Assembly (NCBI GenBank): GCA_964525045.1
Contig: CAZGFD010000005.1
Location: 62,001 to 126,000 of the forward strand
Source: G020348185 sp964525045
GTDB lineage: Bacteria > Nitrospirota > Nitrospiria > Nitrospirales > UBA8639
Length of the DNA: 64,000 nt
Direction: 5' to 3'
Made by a program: the position numbers and the translations under genes. This document shows, piece by piece, positions 63,911 through 64,000 of the stretch. The notes under the pieces were generated by a model. That model was given only the letters and a program-made list of their open reading frames with translations. It did not search any database and was not told where the DNA came from. The first letter of the stretch is position 1; every line of letters starts with the position of its first letter.

Positions 63911-64000
63911 TGACGGAACGGCGAAAACCCGTGGAGCAGATTTTCGACCTGCCCTGGTTCGTGGAACAGTTCAACCTCGGCTTCGAACATCTGGCCGAGA
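63911..64000 (+). CDS. Unidentified protein, N-terminal part (cut by window edge)
   Basis: The first 30 codons are open to the window end (MTERRKPVEQIFDLP, FVEQFNLGFEHLAE). I do not recognise it. The composition is coding-like and richer in GC than the neighbours. It lies next to tRNA remnants and an inverted repeat, so it may belong to a mobile element, but this cannot be shown here. Confidence 0.45.

Noticed and set aside
63769..63990. 73-residue minus-strand reading at the right edge
   Set aside because: It overlaps the plus-strand gene starting at 63911 and spans one arm of the inverted repeat.

Overview
The window looks like chromosome of a Gram-negative, autotrophy-capable bacterium of the Nitrospira type (phylum Nitrospirota). 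This assignment is an inference from gene content: a full late cobalamin pathway with a B12 riboswitch, squalene/hopanoid genes, a dikinase-type PEP route, two-subunit glycyl-tRNA synthetase, an outer-membrane style lipoprotein set, GlrK/GlrR-type signalling and many 7-nt-period intergenic repeats. Base composition is near 50% GC by eye, with one very AT-rich patch near 13.0-13.2 kb. No rRNA, intact tRNA, CRISPR array or insertion sequence was seen.

Region 1 (1-12.9 kb): a minus-strand cobalamin operon. A cobalamin riboswitch and its terminator (about 8.69-8.37 kb) control btuF-btuC-btuD (B12 uptake), cobB, a PduO-type adenosyltransferase, cobU, cobT, cobS, a small cysteine-rich CWC protein and cobD, which runs off the left edge. 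Several junctions are ATGA overlaps. cobQ (11.3-12.9 kb) lies apart, beyond a secreted glycerophosphodiesterase and an STN-HEAT protein.

Region 2 (13-30 kb): small envelope proteins (YtxH-like, DUF2780, a lipoprotein, a cupredoxin), an SGNH hydrolase, a coupled ppdK-ribD-hydrolase operon, glyQ-glyS, a FolB-methyltransferase fusion, a PHP phosphoesterase, an unknown 337-residue protein, YjbQ and a membrane SH3 protein.

Region 3 (30-49 kb): hpnD-hpnE-udg (squalene synthesis and a 4Fe-4S uracil-DNA glycosylase), the TldD/TldE pair, an uppS-cdsA-dxr-rseP-proS run (isoprenoid carrier, phospholipid, envelope stress and tRNA charging), two tandem bifunctional-nuclease-family genes, rplM-rpsI with a strong terminator, and argC-argJ.

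Region 4 (48.9-60.7 kb): a seven-gene minus-strand cluster glpD, sugar epimerase, two family-2 glycosyltransferases (one without its DxD motif), a GlrK-like kinase, a QseG-like lipoprotein and a sigma-54 activator; then a methyltransferase, a family-4 glycosyltransferase and an initiating sugar-phosphate transferase. Together these suggest regulated glycolipid or cell-surface polysaccharide synthesis.

Region 5 (60.7-64 kb): two degenerate copies of the 3' half of a tRNA, in the same orientation 2.7 kb apart, enclose a small ORF, a MliC-type protein and an LssY-domain lipoprotein. Beyond the second lies a 12-bp inverted repeat and an unidentified gene cut by the window end. This resembles the scarred edge of an integrated element.
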